From positions 806,001 to 870,000 of the forward strand of contig NZ_CP108430.1 of NCBI RefSeq assembly GCF_041435335.1: a stretch of DNA of 64,000 nucleotides, given 5' to 3'. Position 1 is the first letter of the stretch; each line of letters begins with the position of its first letter. The position numbers and the translations under genes are program-made. Shown here piece by piece: positions 7,515 through 15,552 of the stretch. This stretch comes from Streptomyces sp. NBC_01283. GTDB taxonomy: Bacteria > Actinomycetota > Actinomycetes > Streptomycetales > Streptomycetaceae. Below the pieces are notes generated by a model. It had not been told where the DNA came from and made no database searches. It saw only the letters and a program-made list of their open reading frames with translations.

Positions 7515-8891
7515 ATGCTGAAAGGCTGCACCCCGCGCCTGCCCGAGGCCATCGGCCGCTACTACGACCAGGGGTATTACCAGGGCGCCGCCCTGCCCCA
7601 GCTCCTCGCCGAGCACGCCCGTACGTACGCCACCCGCACCGCCCTCGTGCACGGCGAGCGTCGCCTCACGTACCGCGAGCTGAACCGCCGCGTCGACCGC
7701 ATGGCTGCCGGGCTCACGCTCCGAGGCGTCCGGGCGGGCGACCGGGTCATCGTCCAGCTCCCGAACATCCCTGAGTTCGTCATCACCGTCTACGCCCTCA
7801 TGCGTGCCGGTGCCCTTCCCGTGCTGGCGCCCACCTCTCACCGCACCGACGAGATCGGGCACCTCACCCATGTCACCGAAGCCGCCGCGTACATAGGCCC
7901 CGGCGTCCATCGCGGCTTCGACCACACGAAGATGGCCTCGCAGGTCAGCGACGACAATCCGCGCCTGCGCCGCGCTTTCACCCTTGACGACCCCGATGGC
8001 GGTCAGGGCGGCTTCGCCACCGCTGCCAGCGGATGTCTGTTCTTCCCCTTCAGCACCTTGGACGCTCCGCGCGGCCCGGACCGCGCGTACGACCCAAACG
8101 ACGCCGCGTTCTTCCTGCCCTCGGACAGGCCGTCGGGCAGGTCGCCGGACAAGCCGTCGGACAGCGCCATGGCCGTGCCCGATCTGGTCCCGCGCACCCA
8201 CAACGACTACGCGTACCAGAGCCGAGCCGCTGCCGAACTCATCGGCCTGGGCCCCGATGACGTCTGCCTCGCGGCCCTCCCCGCCGCGTCCAACTTCGTC
8301 TTCGGCTGTCCCGGCATCGTCGGAACCCTGGCGGCCGGCGGCACCGTCGTACTGATCGACGACCCCGAACCCGCCGACGTCTTCCGTGCGATCGAGACGG
8401 AAAAGGTCACGATCGCCTCCCTCAGCGCCGCCGACGCCGAACCGTGGCTGGACGCCCTCCCCGACGGCCGGTACGACTTCTCCAGCCTGCGCCTCGTCCA
8501 GGTCGTCGACGCACCGCTCCACCCCGAACTCGCGGCCCGCATCCGGCCTGCCTTCGGCTGCCGGCTCCAGCAGGTCTTCGGCATGGCCGAGGGGCTGCTC
8601 TCCCTCACCCGCCTCGCCGACACCGACGAGGTCATCCATCACACCCAGGGGCGCCCCCTCTCGCCGGGGGACGAGGTCCGTCTCACCGGCCCGGACGGCA
8701 CCGACGTCCCGGCGGGATCTCCGGGGCACCTCTGGACGCGCGGCCCCTACACCCTGCGCGGCTACTACAAGGCTCCCGGCCAGAACGCCCGCGCCTTCAC
8801 CCCCGATGGCTTCTTCAAGACCGGCGCCCTCGCCCGTCTCACCGAAGACGGCAACCTCGTCGTCGAAGGCCGCGTCCGGCCCGAGGACTGA
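7515..8891 (+). CDS. Degenerate aryl-acid adenylating enzyme (DHB-AMP ligase-like), probably inactive
   Basis: 458 residues, resembling 2,3-dihydroxybenzoate-AMP ligases (normally about 540). Recognisable parts are L-T-Y-R-E-L-N (about 51), P-R-T-H-N-D-Y-A-Y-Q (226-235) and Q-Q-V-F-G-M-A-E-G (352-360). Three essential elements are missing. The Ser/Thr/Gly-rich ATP loop before P-R-T-H is replaced by a Pro/Ser/Asp-rich stretch (about 201-224). The ribose-binding aspartate is alanine (K-T-G-A438). The protein stops at E-G-R-V-R-P-E-D, so the roughly 100-residue C-terminal domain with the catalytic lysine is absent. The frame is intact with good codon bias, so it may be a pseudoenzyme or a recent decay product. 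Confidence 0.75.
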   Translation: MLKGCTPRLPEAIGRYYDQGYYQGAALPQLLAEHARTYATRTALVHGERRLTYRELNRRVDRMAAGLTLRGVRAGDRVIVQLPNIPEFVITVYALMRAGALPVLAPTSHRTDEIGHLTHVTEAAAYIGPGVHRGFDHTKMASQVSDDNPRLRRAFTLDDPDGGQGGFATAASGCLFFPFSTLDAPRGPDRAYDPNDAAFFLPSDRPSGRSPDKPSDSAMAVPDLVPRTHNDYAYQSRAAAELIGLGPDDVCLAALPAASNFVFGCPGIVGTLAAGGTVVLIDDPEPADVFRAIETEKVTIASLSAADAEPWLDALPDGRYDFSSLRLVQVVDAPLHPELAARIRPAFGCRLQQVFGMAEGLLSLTRLADTDEVIHHTQGRPLSPGDEVRLTGPDGTDVPAGSPGHLWTRGPYTLRGYYKAPGQNARAFTPDGFFKTGALARLTEDGNLVVEGRVRPED

Positions 8892-8908
8892 GCGAGCGAC
8901 GGCCACCG

Positions 8909-8932
8909 TGTCGCACCGAGCCCGGTGCGACA
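8909..8932 (+). terminator. Intrinsic terminator after the adenylating-enzyme gene
   Basis: TGTCGCACCG and CGGTGCGACA form a perfect 10-bp stem with an AGCC loop, 17 bases after the stop codon. Confidence 0.8.
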
Positions 8933-9703
8933 TGGCGCGGCATCATTCGACCTGCGAGCGGGCCCGTGGCTCGGACGTGGCGCCTGCCTGCATCAGCTGC
9001 GTGCACCACACGCATTCCTCACCCGCATGTGCGGGCGAATCCAACCAGTAGGCACCGGTGAGGAGTTGACCCTGGGGCGGCGCGGGAAGCGTGTCTCTCG
9101 TGTCATCATCCATGTTCCGCCCAACGAGCCCTGGTGGGCGGGGTTTTGGGGGCGCCAATCACACCACTCCCACAAGCAGCCCATCTGCCTGAAGTTTCCT
9201 CTGCGGTGTCATCAAACGGCAAAGAGCGGGTAGAAGAAGCGACTTCTGGCTTCCAGGCCTGGGCTGTCGCCGTCCATGACCTTGCCCCCGGTCAGCCGGC
9301 TTCGGGGCCGCCTACGTCGTCGGCGGAGGCGACGAGAACGATGCCCAGCGGCTGGATCGTGCTACTGATTCCCCCAGGTCAGGTGCGCCCGGTGGCGGGG
9401 CCGACGGCCGCGGCGGTCACCACGAAGAGACCATGTGCTCCGGCGTGGCAGCGAATAGGGAGCGGTGAGTACGTCTGCTTGGCTCCGAAGGGCAAGGAGT
9501 CCCGGATGCCACCCGCTTCTTCGACGTGTCGCGCGTGATCTTCCTCGACTCTGGGGCCGAAGTCGGCCAAGCGGTCGAAGACCATGTTCGACGTCTCGTT
9601 ACGCCGGGCGCGCCGACGCGGCGCCACGTTGGCGGGAAACCGCGGCGCGACCGTGAAGAGTTGGTCAGCACAGTCGGAACAGGTACACAAAGGGAGACGG
9701 CAG
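8933..9703. other. Intergenic region, 771 bp, no supported gene
   Basis: No frame here has a recognisable domain with a ribosome binding site. On the minus strand about 9300-9690 has protein-like composition in one frame, interrupted by TGA at 9379-9381 (for example S-L-P-F-G-A-K-Q-T-Y, then S-T-I-Q-P-L-G-I-V-L-V-A-S), so it may be a decayed gene of unknown family. CCGCCCA (9117-9123) and TGGGCGG (9135-9141), followed by GGTTTT, could form a weak hairpin. Confidence 0.4.
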
Positions 9704-10105
9704 ATGCTTTTCGGTAAAGAGCATGTCGAGCGTTACGTGGCGACCGATGGCGAGGAAGGGCACGACTGGCAGAACACGACGGTGCTGATCCTCACCACCA
9801 TCGGCCGCAAGAGCGGCGAGCAGCGCAGCACTCCGCTGATCTACCAGCCTTACGGAGACGACGTGCTCGTGGTGGCATCCAACGGCGGAGCCGACGAACC
9901 GCCCCTCTGGTTCCGCAACATCGAGGCGAACCCCGAGGTCCAGGTGCAGGTGAAGGGCGACAAGTACACCGCCCGTGCACGCACCGCCACCCCGGAGGAG
10001 AAGCCGGACATGTGGCGGACCATGGCCGCCACCTGGCCTTCCTATGACGACTACCAGCGCAAGACGGACCGGCAGATCCCGGTGGTGGTCCTGGAACGCG
10101 TCTGA
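9704..10105 (+). CDS. Deazaflavin (F420)-dependent nitroreductase family protein
   Basis: 133 residues, the usual length for the DDN-like split beta-barrel family. Diagnostic stretches are L-I-L-T-T-I-G-R-K-S-G, R-S-T-P-L-I-Y and W-F-R-N-I-E-A-N-P-E-V. These proteins bind coenzyme F420 and reduce or detoxify quinones and nitro compounds, often at the membrane; the substrate here is unknown. The ATG at 9704 has AAGGGAGA upstream; the frame is open further 5' but without a good start. Confidence 0.88.
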   Translation: MLFGKEHVERYVATDGEEGHDWQNTTVLILTTIGRKSGEQRSTPLIYQPYGDDVLVVASNGGADEPPLWFRNIEANPEVQVQVKGDKYTARARTATPEEKPDMWRTMAATWPSYDDYQRKTDRQIPVVVLERV

Positions 10106-10120
10106 GACGCAGGCCACCGG

Positions 10121-10216
10121 ATGGGCATGACGGACGAGCCGATGGTCGATGCCGATGTCGACGCGCTGGTCGCTATGGTGCTGCCGCACTTCGCCGACGG
10201 TGCCGCCCCCGCTTGA
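10121..10216 (+). CDS. Very short possible peptide or gene remnant
   Basis: A 31-codon frame begins M-G-M-T-D-E-P-M and continues D-A-L-V-A-M-V-L-P-H-F-A-D. It resembles the C-terminal helix of a TetR-type regulator rather than a full protein. It starts 16 bases after the preceding gene with no convincing ribosome binding site. It could be a fragment or chance. Confidence 0.2.
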   Translation: MGMTDEPMVDADVDALVAMVLPHFADGAAPA

Positions 10217-10233
10217 CCCTGCGGACTCGTCCG

Positions 10234-11202
10234 TCAGTCGCCCGCCGTGAGCAGCGCTTCTCCCACGCTCGTCCGCGCGTAGAGCACAAGCCGCCCCGTC
10301 CGGTGCGCCGTCACCAGGCCCGCCGCCCGCATCGCCGTCAGATGCTGCGACACGCCTCCGGCGGTGAGGCCGGTGCGCGCGGCGAGGTCGGTCGTGGTGG
10401 CGGGGGCCGTGAGCTGGGTGAGGAGAAGGGTCCGGGAGCGGCCGAGGACGGCGGCCAGGGCGGTGGAGGGCGCCGCGGCACGGGGGTGCCACAGCGTGCC
10501 GACGCCCCGGGGCGGGTACCGCAGGGTCGGCTGCCAGGGGTCGAAGCCGATCGTGGAGAAGATGCGCGGCCAGATGAACGCGGAGGGGCACAGCAGGAGT
10601 CCGCGGCCGTCCAGGGTGCGCTCGCCGCGGACGAAGCGGTGCTCCAGGTTCAAGGTGCCGGAGTTCCAGGCGAGTTGGGGGTCCAGGTCGTCGAAGAGGC
10701 GCCGGGCGCCACCCTCGGCCAGGAGTGTGGCGCGGTGCAGGATGTCACCTTCGAGCAGGGTGCGGATGCGCGGCCAGTGCGGGGCGATCGCCACGTCCCA
10801 GTAGGCGGCGATGGTGTCCGCGAGCCGGCCGAGGCCGCGCTCCGGGTCTGCGCGCAGGGCTTCGACGCCTGCCTGCGCCGCGTCCGACGAGGTACGCAGC
10901 AACTCGTACGGGGTCGTGCGCAGGGCCGCCAACTCCACGTCGAGGGAGGGCTGCGGGGTGGTCGGCGGGGGAACCAGGAAACCCGGGATGCCGTACGTGG
11001 GGACCTGGACCAGAGCGGAGAGCGGGGCCAGGTCCAGTTTCGCGGCCGCGAGGCGGGGGCGGACCTGATCGGCCCAACGCCGGTGCAGTCCCTGCTCGTC
11101 GGCGCCCTTGAGGACCCGCACGCTGGCCACGACCTCCCACAGCGGGGAGACCGCGAAGCGGGTGCGGGCGACGTCCTCGGCCGTGAACTCGATCTGCAGC
11201 AT
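10234..11202 (-). CDS. ArsR-type winged-helix regulator with N-terminal DUF5937-like domain
   Basis: 322 residues. The C-terminal quarter holds the ArsR helix-turn-helix: T-D-L-A-A-R-T-G-L-T-A-G-G-V-S-Q-H-L, then A-G-L-V-T-A-H-R-T-G-R. The long N-terminal region (about 1-230) begins L-Q-I-E-F-T-A-E-D-V-A-R-T-R-F and matches the streptomycete DUF5937-plus-HTH layout. No metal-binding cysteine pair is visible. The gene is divergent from an MFS transporter 56 bp away, a common pairing, and probably controls it. TAGCGT sits 7 bases before the ATG, suggesting leaderless transcription. Confidence 0.85.
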   Translation of the reverse strand: MLQIEFTAEDVARTRFAVSPLWEVVASVRVLKGADEQGLHRRWADQVRPRLAAAKLDLAPLSALVQVPTYGIPGFLVPPPTTPQPSLDVELAALRTTPYELLRTSSDAAQAGVEALRADPERGLGRLADTIAAYWDVAIAPHWPRIRTLLEGDILHRATLLAEGGARRLFDDLDPQLAWNSGTLNLEHRFVRGERTLDGRGLLLCPSAFIWPRIFSTIGFDPWQPTLRYPPRGVGTLWHPRAAAPSTALAAVLGRSRTLLLTQLTAPATTTDLAARTGLTAGGVSQHLTAMRAAGLVTAHRTGRLVLYARTSVGEALLTAGD

Positions 11203-11258
11203 TCAGCTCACGCTAAATCATTGGGGGGCCGCACGGACCGTGGGGCAGTTTGGCCGCC

Positions 11259-12560
11259 ATGATCAGACGACCGGACCAGCCGCCCAGCACCGCCGACTCC
11301 CTCTGGACAGCCGATTTCCGCGCGCTGTTCACCGCGAGCGCGATCAGCCAGCTCGGCACCAACATCGGGTACGTCGCCCTCCCGCTGCTCGCCGTCTCCG
11401 CACTGGACGCGAGCGCCGGACAGGTGGGACTGCTCGCCGCGCTCGGCACCGCTGCCTTCCTGCTCATCGGGTTGCCCGCGGGAGCCTGGGTGGACCGAAT
11501 ACGGCAACGGCGGGTGCTGATCGTCGCGGATCTGGTGCGGGCGGCGCTCTTCACCTCGATCCCGGTGGCCTGGGGGCTCGACCGGCTCACGCTCGGCCAG
11601 CTCTACGTGGTCGCGCTGCTCAATGGCTGCGCGACCGTGTTCTTCGACGTCGGCTCGCAGACCGTGCTGCCCCAACTGGTGGGCCGCGACGGGCTGGTGC
11701 GGGCCAACGCCGCGATGGTCAGCCTCCAGGCCGCGGGCAGCATCGGGGGCCGCGGCGCGGGCGGCGGTCTCGTCCAGCTGCTCACCGCGCCGCTCGCGGT
11801 GATCTGCAGCGCCGTCGGGTATCTGGCCTCGGCGATCAGTCTTACGCGCGTACGCCCGTCCCAGCCGGCCCCGCCCCGAGGGGAGCACCCCACCGGGCTG
11901 CGCACGGAGATGGCGCAGGGCCTGCGGCACGTGCTGGGCAACCAGGAGCTGCGCGCCCTTGCCTTCTCCGCCGCCATACTCAATTTCGGTTCGGTGATCG
12001 TGAACACCCTGCTCCCGGTGCTCTTCGTGCGGGAGCTCAAGCTGCCCGAGGGCGTGCTGGGCCTGTACTGGGCGGCGGGCGGCCTCGGGATCCTTCTCGG
12101 CGCCCGCACCGCCCGCGCCATCGCCGGGCGCTTCGGCTACGGCCGTACCCTCGGCCTCGTCGGCCTCTGCCTGGCTCCCGCCGCGCTGCTCGTCCCGCTG
12201 ATCGACCGGGGCGGCTGGCTGTATGTGGCGGGTGCCGGCTGGCTGATGGTGACCTTCAAGATGGGTGTCGACAACGTGCTCGGCGTGAGCCTGCGCCAGC
12301 AGCTGACGCCGAACGCCCTGCTCGGCCGCATGAACGCCACTTTCCGCTTTCTGCTGACCGGTGCGATCGCGGTCGGCTCCGCGGTGGCGGGAGCGCTCGG
12401 CGAGTTCACCGGACTGAAGACAGCGCTGTGGGTGGGCGGCGCGTTGATGTCGGTCGCGTTCCTGCCGGTCCTGCTGTCGCCGGTCCGCACCCGGCGCGAA
12501 CTCCCCCGGCCCGATGTCCCGAGCGGGCCACGCCCGGCACCCGTGACGAAATCGGCCTGA
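11259..12560 (+). CDS. MFS transporter (DHA3-like drug efflux)
   Basis: 433 residues with about 12 hydrophobic segments. The N-terminal S-Q-L-G-T-N-I-G-Y-V-A-L-P-L-L and P-A-G-A-W-V-D-R-I-R-Q-R-R are typical of MFS exporters of the macrolide/enterobactin-exporter group. It sits in the plasma membrane and probably exports a toxic or secondary metabolite by proton antiport. The ATG at 11259 is chosen over the in-frame TTG at 11250. The divergent ArsR gene is the likely regulator. Confidence 0.85.
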   Translation: MIRRPDQPPSTADSLWTADFRALFTASAISQLGTNIGYVALPLLAVSALDASAGQVGLLAALGTAAFLLIGLPAGAWVDRIRQRRVLIVADLVRAALFTSIPVAWGLDRLTLGQLYVVALLNGCATVFFDVGSQTVLPQLVGRDGLVRANAAMVSLQAAGSIGGRGAGGGLVQLLTAPLAVICSAVGYLASAISLTRVRPSQPAPPRGEHPTGLRTEMAQGLRHVLGNQELRALAFSAAILNFGSVIVNTLLPVLFVRELKLPEGVLGLYWAAGGLGILLGARTARAIAGRFGYGRTLGLVGLCLAPAALLVPLIDRGGWLYVAGAGWLMVTFKMGVDNVLGVSLRQQLTPNALLGRMNATFRFLLTGAIAVGSAVAGALGEFTGLKTALWVGGALMSVAFLPVLLSPVRTRRELPRPDVPSGPRPAPVTKSA

Positions 12561-12987
12561 GCGGCACGAGGACCGTTGCCGTCGTTTGACGCGATCTGGC
12601 CTGCCTACCTGTTCGCGACGAGGGCAGGCATGCCAGCGAGGCAGCCTCCCAAGTGCCGCGCCGACCAGGAGATCTCGCCGGCTCCTGAGCACTTGGTGGA
12701 GGAGCGGGCCTCGCCTCTCGAGGAGGGAGCACTCCAGGCGGGGCCCGCGCAGACATACCCTGGTGCTCCGGCGGTCTGCCCACCCCAGCGCGGCACCGAC
12801 TCCGCCCCGAGGTGTCCCTGCAAGCAGCGTTCCACTTATGACGTGCGTGCGGCGCAGCATTTCGGGGCATATTCATGCGCGACGGACGAGCAACCAGGAG
12901 GCCGCTGTCTGACGGACCCACCCGCACACCCCATCGGCCCGATCCGCGCACCTGACCCGATCCACGCACCTGAGGAGACCACCCGGT
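12561..12987. other. Intergenic region, 427 bp
   Basis: No gene can be supported. GCCTGCC (12599-12605) and GGCAGGC (12624-12630) form a weak hairpin that could help end the MFS transcript. The rest should hold the promoter of the STAS gene, but no clear -35/-10 pair is visible. Confidence 0.4.
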
Positions 12988-13356
12988 ATGGCTCCCGCCT
13001 CATCCGAACCGCTGCATGTGGATACGGTCTTGGGCCTGGATCCGGTACTGATGCGTGTGTCCGGGGACCTGGACATCGAGAGCGCGCCCACGCTGCGAAA
13101 CGCGCTGGAGCCCTTGCTGGCCAGGAGGGTCGAGTTGGATCTCGCCAACGTCACGTTCATCGACTCCTCCGGCGTCAACGAACTGCTGTCGCATCACGAA
13201 CGGTGCCGGGCGGCGGACGGCCGCCTGATCGTGCTCCATCCGTCCCGGGCCGTGCGGCAGATCCTCCAGCTCCTCGGCGTGGACGGGCTGCTGGCGGGTC
13301 AGCGCAGGACCGACGGGACGCGTGATCCGGGGGACGACACACCGGGCCGGTTCTAG
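12988..13356 (+). CDS. STAS-domain anti-sigma factor antagonist
   Basis: 122 residues. V-S-G-D-L-D-I-E-S-A-P and F-I-D-S-S-G-V-N-E-L-L are the core of the SpoIIAA/RsbV STAS fold; the regulated phospho-serine is S60 or S61. Such proteins release a sigma factor by binding its anti-sigma kinase when unphosphorylated. No kinase or sigma factor gene is adjacent, so it is an orphan here. A PP2C phosphatase that could act on such a protein is encoded near 62 kb. GAGGAG lies 12 bases before the ATG. Confidence 0.88.
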   Translation: MAPASSEPLHVDTVLGLDPVLMRVSGDLDIESAPTLRNALEPLLARRVELDLANVTFIDSSGVNELLSHHERCRAADGRLIVLHPSRAVRQILQLLGVDGLLAGQRRTDGTRDPGDDTPGRF

Positions 13357-13393
13357 CCCTGCCGCGGCGCTCGCTTTTTCGCTCTTATTTATT

Positions 13394-13425
13394 CGGTGTG
13401 CGAAACACCGTGTGCCTCCTACAGT
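13394..13425 (+). promoter_or_regulatory. Hairpin and -10 element before the alpha/beta hydrolase
   Basis: CGGTGT-GCGAA-ACACCG (13394-13410) forms a 6-bp hairpin. TACAGT (13420-13425) ends 8 bases before the ATG at 13434, which would make the mRNA leaderless. The hairpin could be the STAS gene terminator or an operator over the -35 region. Confidence 0.4.
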
Positions 13426-13433
13426 GACCGGCG

Positions 13434-14297
13434 ATGACACTCCTACATGCACACGACTACGGGGGCGAAGGCCCTCAACTGGTTCTCCTGCACGGTTTCT
13501 CACGGTCACTCACCGACTGGGACGCCTCGGCCGCATTCCTCACCGCCGGGCACCGTGTTCTCGCCGTCGACCTTCCCGGACACGGCCTCTCTTCTCGCCT
13601 CTCCCCCTGGACCATCCCCGCCGTGCTGCGGGACATCGCGGAGACTCTCGACGCCCACGGGGTGTCGGAGGCCGTGCTGGTGGGCCACTCCCTCGGTGGC
13701 ATGATCGCCGTCGAGTACGCCCGGACCTACCCGGAACGTGCCCGCGCCGCCGTGAACCTAGACGGCTTCTGGTGGCCACGCGCATACCCCGGCGCCGAAC
13801 GCGTGAGTGAAGGGCTGCTGGCGACGGCCGGGGCCATCGCGCCACCCGAGTACGTCGAGCAGAAGGTCGACGCCGCTGTCCGGTTCGGGATTCCCGCCGA
13901 TCACGCGGAGGCCGCTGCCCGCGCTGCCGCACGCCCGTTGCCCGACGGCAAGTGGCAGACGTTGCCGGAGCCGGCGGAGGCGAGGGAGATCGTGGACGAA
14001 CTCCACCGGCTCTCCGCGCTCGGTGTCACGGCATGGCTGGAGGGGGTCGAGCGCCCACTGCTGTTGGTACAGGCCGGGCGACAGCTGCCGCCCGCGCCCG
14101 GCATGGAGTGGTTCGCCGAGTTCAGCGCCCGGTTCGCCCAGGGGGTGTCCGGCGAGTTGGACGTGCTCTCCCGCGCCCGGCCGACGGTCACTGTCCGCCG
14201 GATCGAGGCCACCCACCCCATGAACATGGAGGTTCCTGAGGCGGTGGCGACGCTGGTCGCCGGATACGTGCGGGAACTGCCCGCCCAGCGGATGTGA
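13434..14297 (+). CDS. Alpha/beta hydrolase
   Basis: 287 residues, cytoplasmic (no signal peptide). L-L-H-G-F-S (oxyanion region), V-D-L-P-G-H-G and the nucleophile elbow G-H-S-L-G-G (Ser86) are clear. A-T-H-P-M-N near residue 260 gives the catalytic histidine. It is a general esterase/lyase-type fold and the substrate is unknown. No ribosome binding site is visible and a -10-like hexamer lies 8 bases upstream, so it is probably leaderless. A strong terminator follows. Confidence 0.85.
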   Translation: MTLLHAHDYGGEGPQLVLLHGFSRSLTDWDASAAFLTAGHRVLAVDLPGHGLSSRLSPWTIPAVLRDIAETLDAHGVSEAVLVGHSLGGMIAVEYARTYPERARAAVNLDGFWWPRAYPGAERVSEGLLATAGAIAPPEYVEQKVDAAVRFGIPADHAEAAARAAARPLPDGKWQTLPEPAEAREIVDELHRLSALGVTAWLEGVERPLLLVQAGRQLPPAPGMEWFAEFSARFAQGVSGELDVLSRARPTVTVRRIEATHPMNMEVPEAVATLVAGYVRELPAQRM

Positions 14298-14300
14298 GAA

Positions 14301-14338
14301 AGCCCCGTTGACCTGCCTTCGGGCAGGTCAACGGGGCT
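14301..14338. terminator. Strong bidirectional terminator
   Basis: AGCCCCGTTGACCTGCC (14301-14317) and its exact complement (14322-14338) form a 17-bp stem with a TTCG loop, 3 bases after the hydrolase stop. It faces the 3' end of the FAD-oxidase remnant on the other strand. Confidence 0.92.
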
Positions 14339-14352
14339 CTGCCGAGCGGCCC

Positions 14353-14820
14353 TCAGGACAGCACCTTGCCGGGGTTCAGCACGCCGTACGGGTCGAGGGC
14401 CCGCTTCACGGCCTGCTGCATGGCCATGACCTCCGGCGTGATCTCCGCGGCGAGCCCCGGGCGTTTGAGCAGGCCCACCCCGTGCTCGCCGGTGACCGTA
14501 CCGCCCAGGGCGATGGCATCGGCGATGATCTCGGCGAAGGCCGCCTGGGCGCGCGTGCGTGCGGCGTCGTCGCCGGGCTGAGTGATCAGCAGCGGATGCA
14601 GGTTGCCCACGTGCGCGATGTTGGCGATGAGGATGTCGTGCCGGACGGCGGTCTTCTCGATGCGGCCGAGCATCTCCGGAATGCGCTCCTTGGGTACGCA
14701 GACGTCCTCGGTGAGGACCGGGCCCAGGCGTTCCAGCGCGGGGTAGGCGAGTCGGCGGGCCGCGAACAGGGCATCGGCCTCGTGCTCGTCGGTGGACCGC
14801 TCGGCCCAGGAGGCGCCCGC
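14353..14820 (-). pseudogene. C-terminal remnant of a FAD-linked oxidase (GlcD-type)
   Basis: About 155 codons match only the C-terminal cap of glycolate-oxidase-type flavoproteins: A-D-A-L-F-A-A-R-R-L-A-Y-P-A-L-E, E-D-V-C-V-P, T-G-E-H-G-V-G and L-N-P-G-K-V-L-S at the end. The FAD-binding N-terminal 300 or so residues are absent; upstream of about 14820 the frame loses similarity and runs antisense to the VOC gene. The motif normally A-H-A-G-D-G-N-L-H-P reads A-H-V-G-N-L-H-P, two residues short. It is a truncated, non-functional relic. Confidence 0.75.
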
Positions 14821-14851
14821 CCCGCGGAAGCGGGGGCCTAGGCTCCGGCAC

Positions 14852-15250
14852 ATGCTGAAACTCGGAGTTCCCGTCATCGGTGTCGGCGACATCCCCCGCG
14901 CGGTCGCCTTCTGGACGCAGGCGCTGGACCTGGTGGCCACCGAGGAGTGGAAGAGCGAGGCCTGGCGGACGCTCGACCACGCGGACGGCTCCGGCCGGGC
15001 CCTCGGCCTGCAGCACAGCACGTCGCCGGCGGAGCCCCGGCCGCGTCTCCACCTGGACCTGTTCACCGACACCACGGAGGAGCAACGGGCCGAGGTCGGG
15101 CGGCTGATCTCACTGGGTGCGCGAGCCGTCGAGTGGGAGCTGTATCCGCCCGACCCCGACTTCGTCGTCCTCGCCGACCCGGACGGCAACCTCTTCTGCG
15201 TGGTCGACCTGAGCCGTGCGCCCAGCGGCAGCACGTCGACACCGTGCTGA
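14852..15250 (+). CDS. VOC (glyoxalase/bleomycin-resistance fold) protein
   Basis: 132 residues, one vicinal-oxygen-chelate unit. V-I-G-V-G-D-I-P-R-A-V-A-F-W begins it and D-F-V-V-L-A-D-P-D-G-N-L-F-C-V-V-D ends it. Such proteins act as metal-dependent dioxygenases or isomerases, or bind drugs. TAGGCT lies 7 bases before the ATG and no ribosome binding site is present, so it is probably leaderless. It is flanked on both sides by truncated genes, so this block looks rearranged. Confidence 0.85.
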   Translation: MLKLGVPVIGVGDIPRAVAFWTQALDLVATEEWKSEAWRTLDHADGSGRALGLQHSTSPAEPRPRLHLDLFTDTTEEQRAEVGRLISLGARAVEWELYPPDPDFVVLADPDGNLFCVVDLSRAPSGSTSTPC

Positions 15251-15411
15251 GCACCCATCCGTTCCTGGTCATGGGCACCCGCAACATCGACGCGCTGCGC
15301 GAGCGCGGAGCCGTGCCCAACCCGTTCTTGATCGGGGAGCAAGAGGTACGGCGCAACTTCGCGGTGATGGCTTCGTGCGTGAAGGCAGGGGTGCTGCAGA
15401 AGCAGGAGTGA
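15244..15411 (+). pseudogene. C-terminal remnant of a metallo-beta-lactamase-fold hydrolase
   Basis: In a frame different from the VOC gene, 55 codons read S-T-H-P-F-L-V-M-G-T-R-N-I-D, then N-P-F-L-I-G, then V-R-R-N-F-A-V-M and a stop. This resembles the last 60 residues of MBL-fold proteins (H-P-F-V-D-G, H-P-F-V-V-G, then a terminal helix). The metal-binding H-x-H-x-D-H region is missing. The overlap with the VOC stop marks the breakpoint. Confidence 0.5.
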
Positions 15412-15552
15412 GCCTCGGGCCTGTTCACAGCTCCCTCTTCACGGCCCCCTTTACGGCCTCTGTTCACGGCCCCCGGTACCGGTGACGGAGCCTTCCACCC
15501 CGAATGGCAGGCTGGACACCGCACCCGTACAGGAAGGTCGGCCCGCAGGTCT

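Noticed and set aside
9379..9690. A 103-codon minus-strand frame in the 8.9-9.7 kb gap as a gene
   Set aside because: Protein-like composition but no recognisable family, no good ribosome binding site and a stop that splits it; mentioned only as a possible remnant.
12605..12835. Minus-strand frame resembling a transposase fragment
   Set aside because: No DDE or catalytic motif and no inverted repeats; similarity was only compositional.
11208..12860. A 550-codon minus-strand frame opposite the MFS gene
   Set aside because: Antisense to a clear 12-TM transporter, low-complexity composition, no motif.
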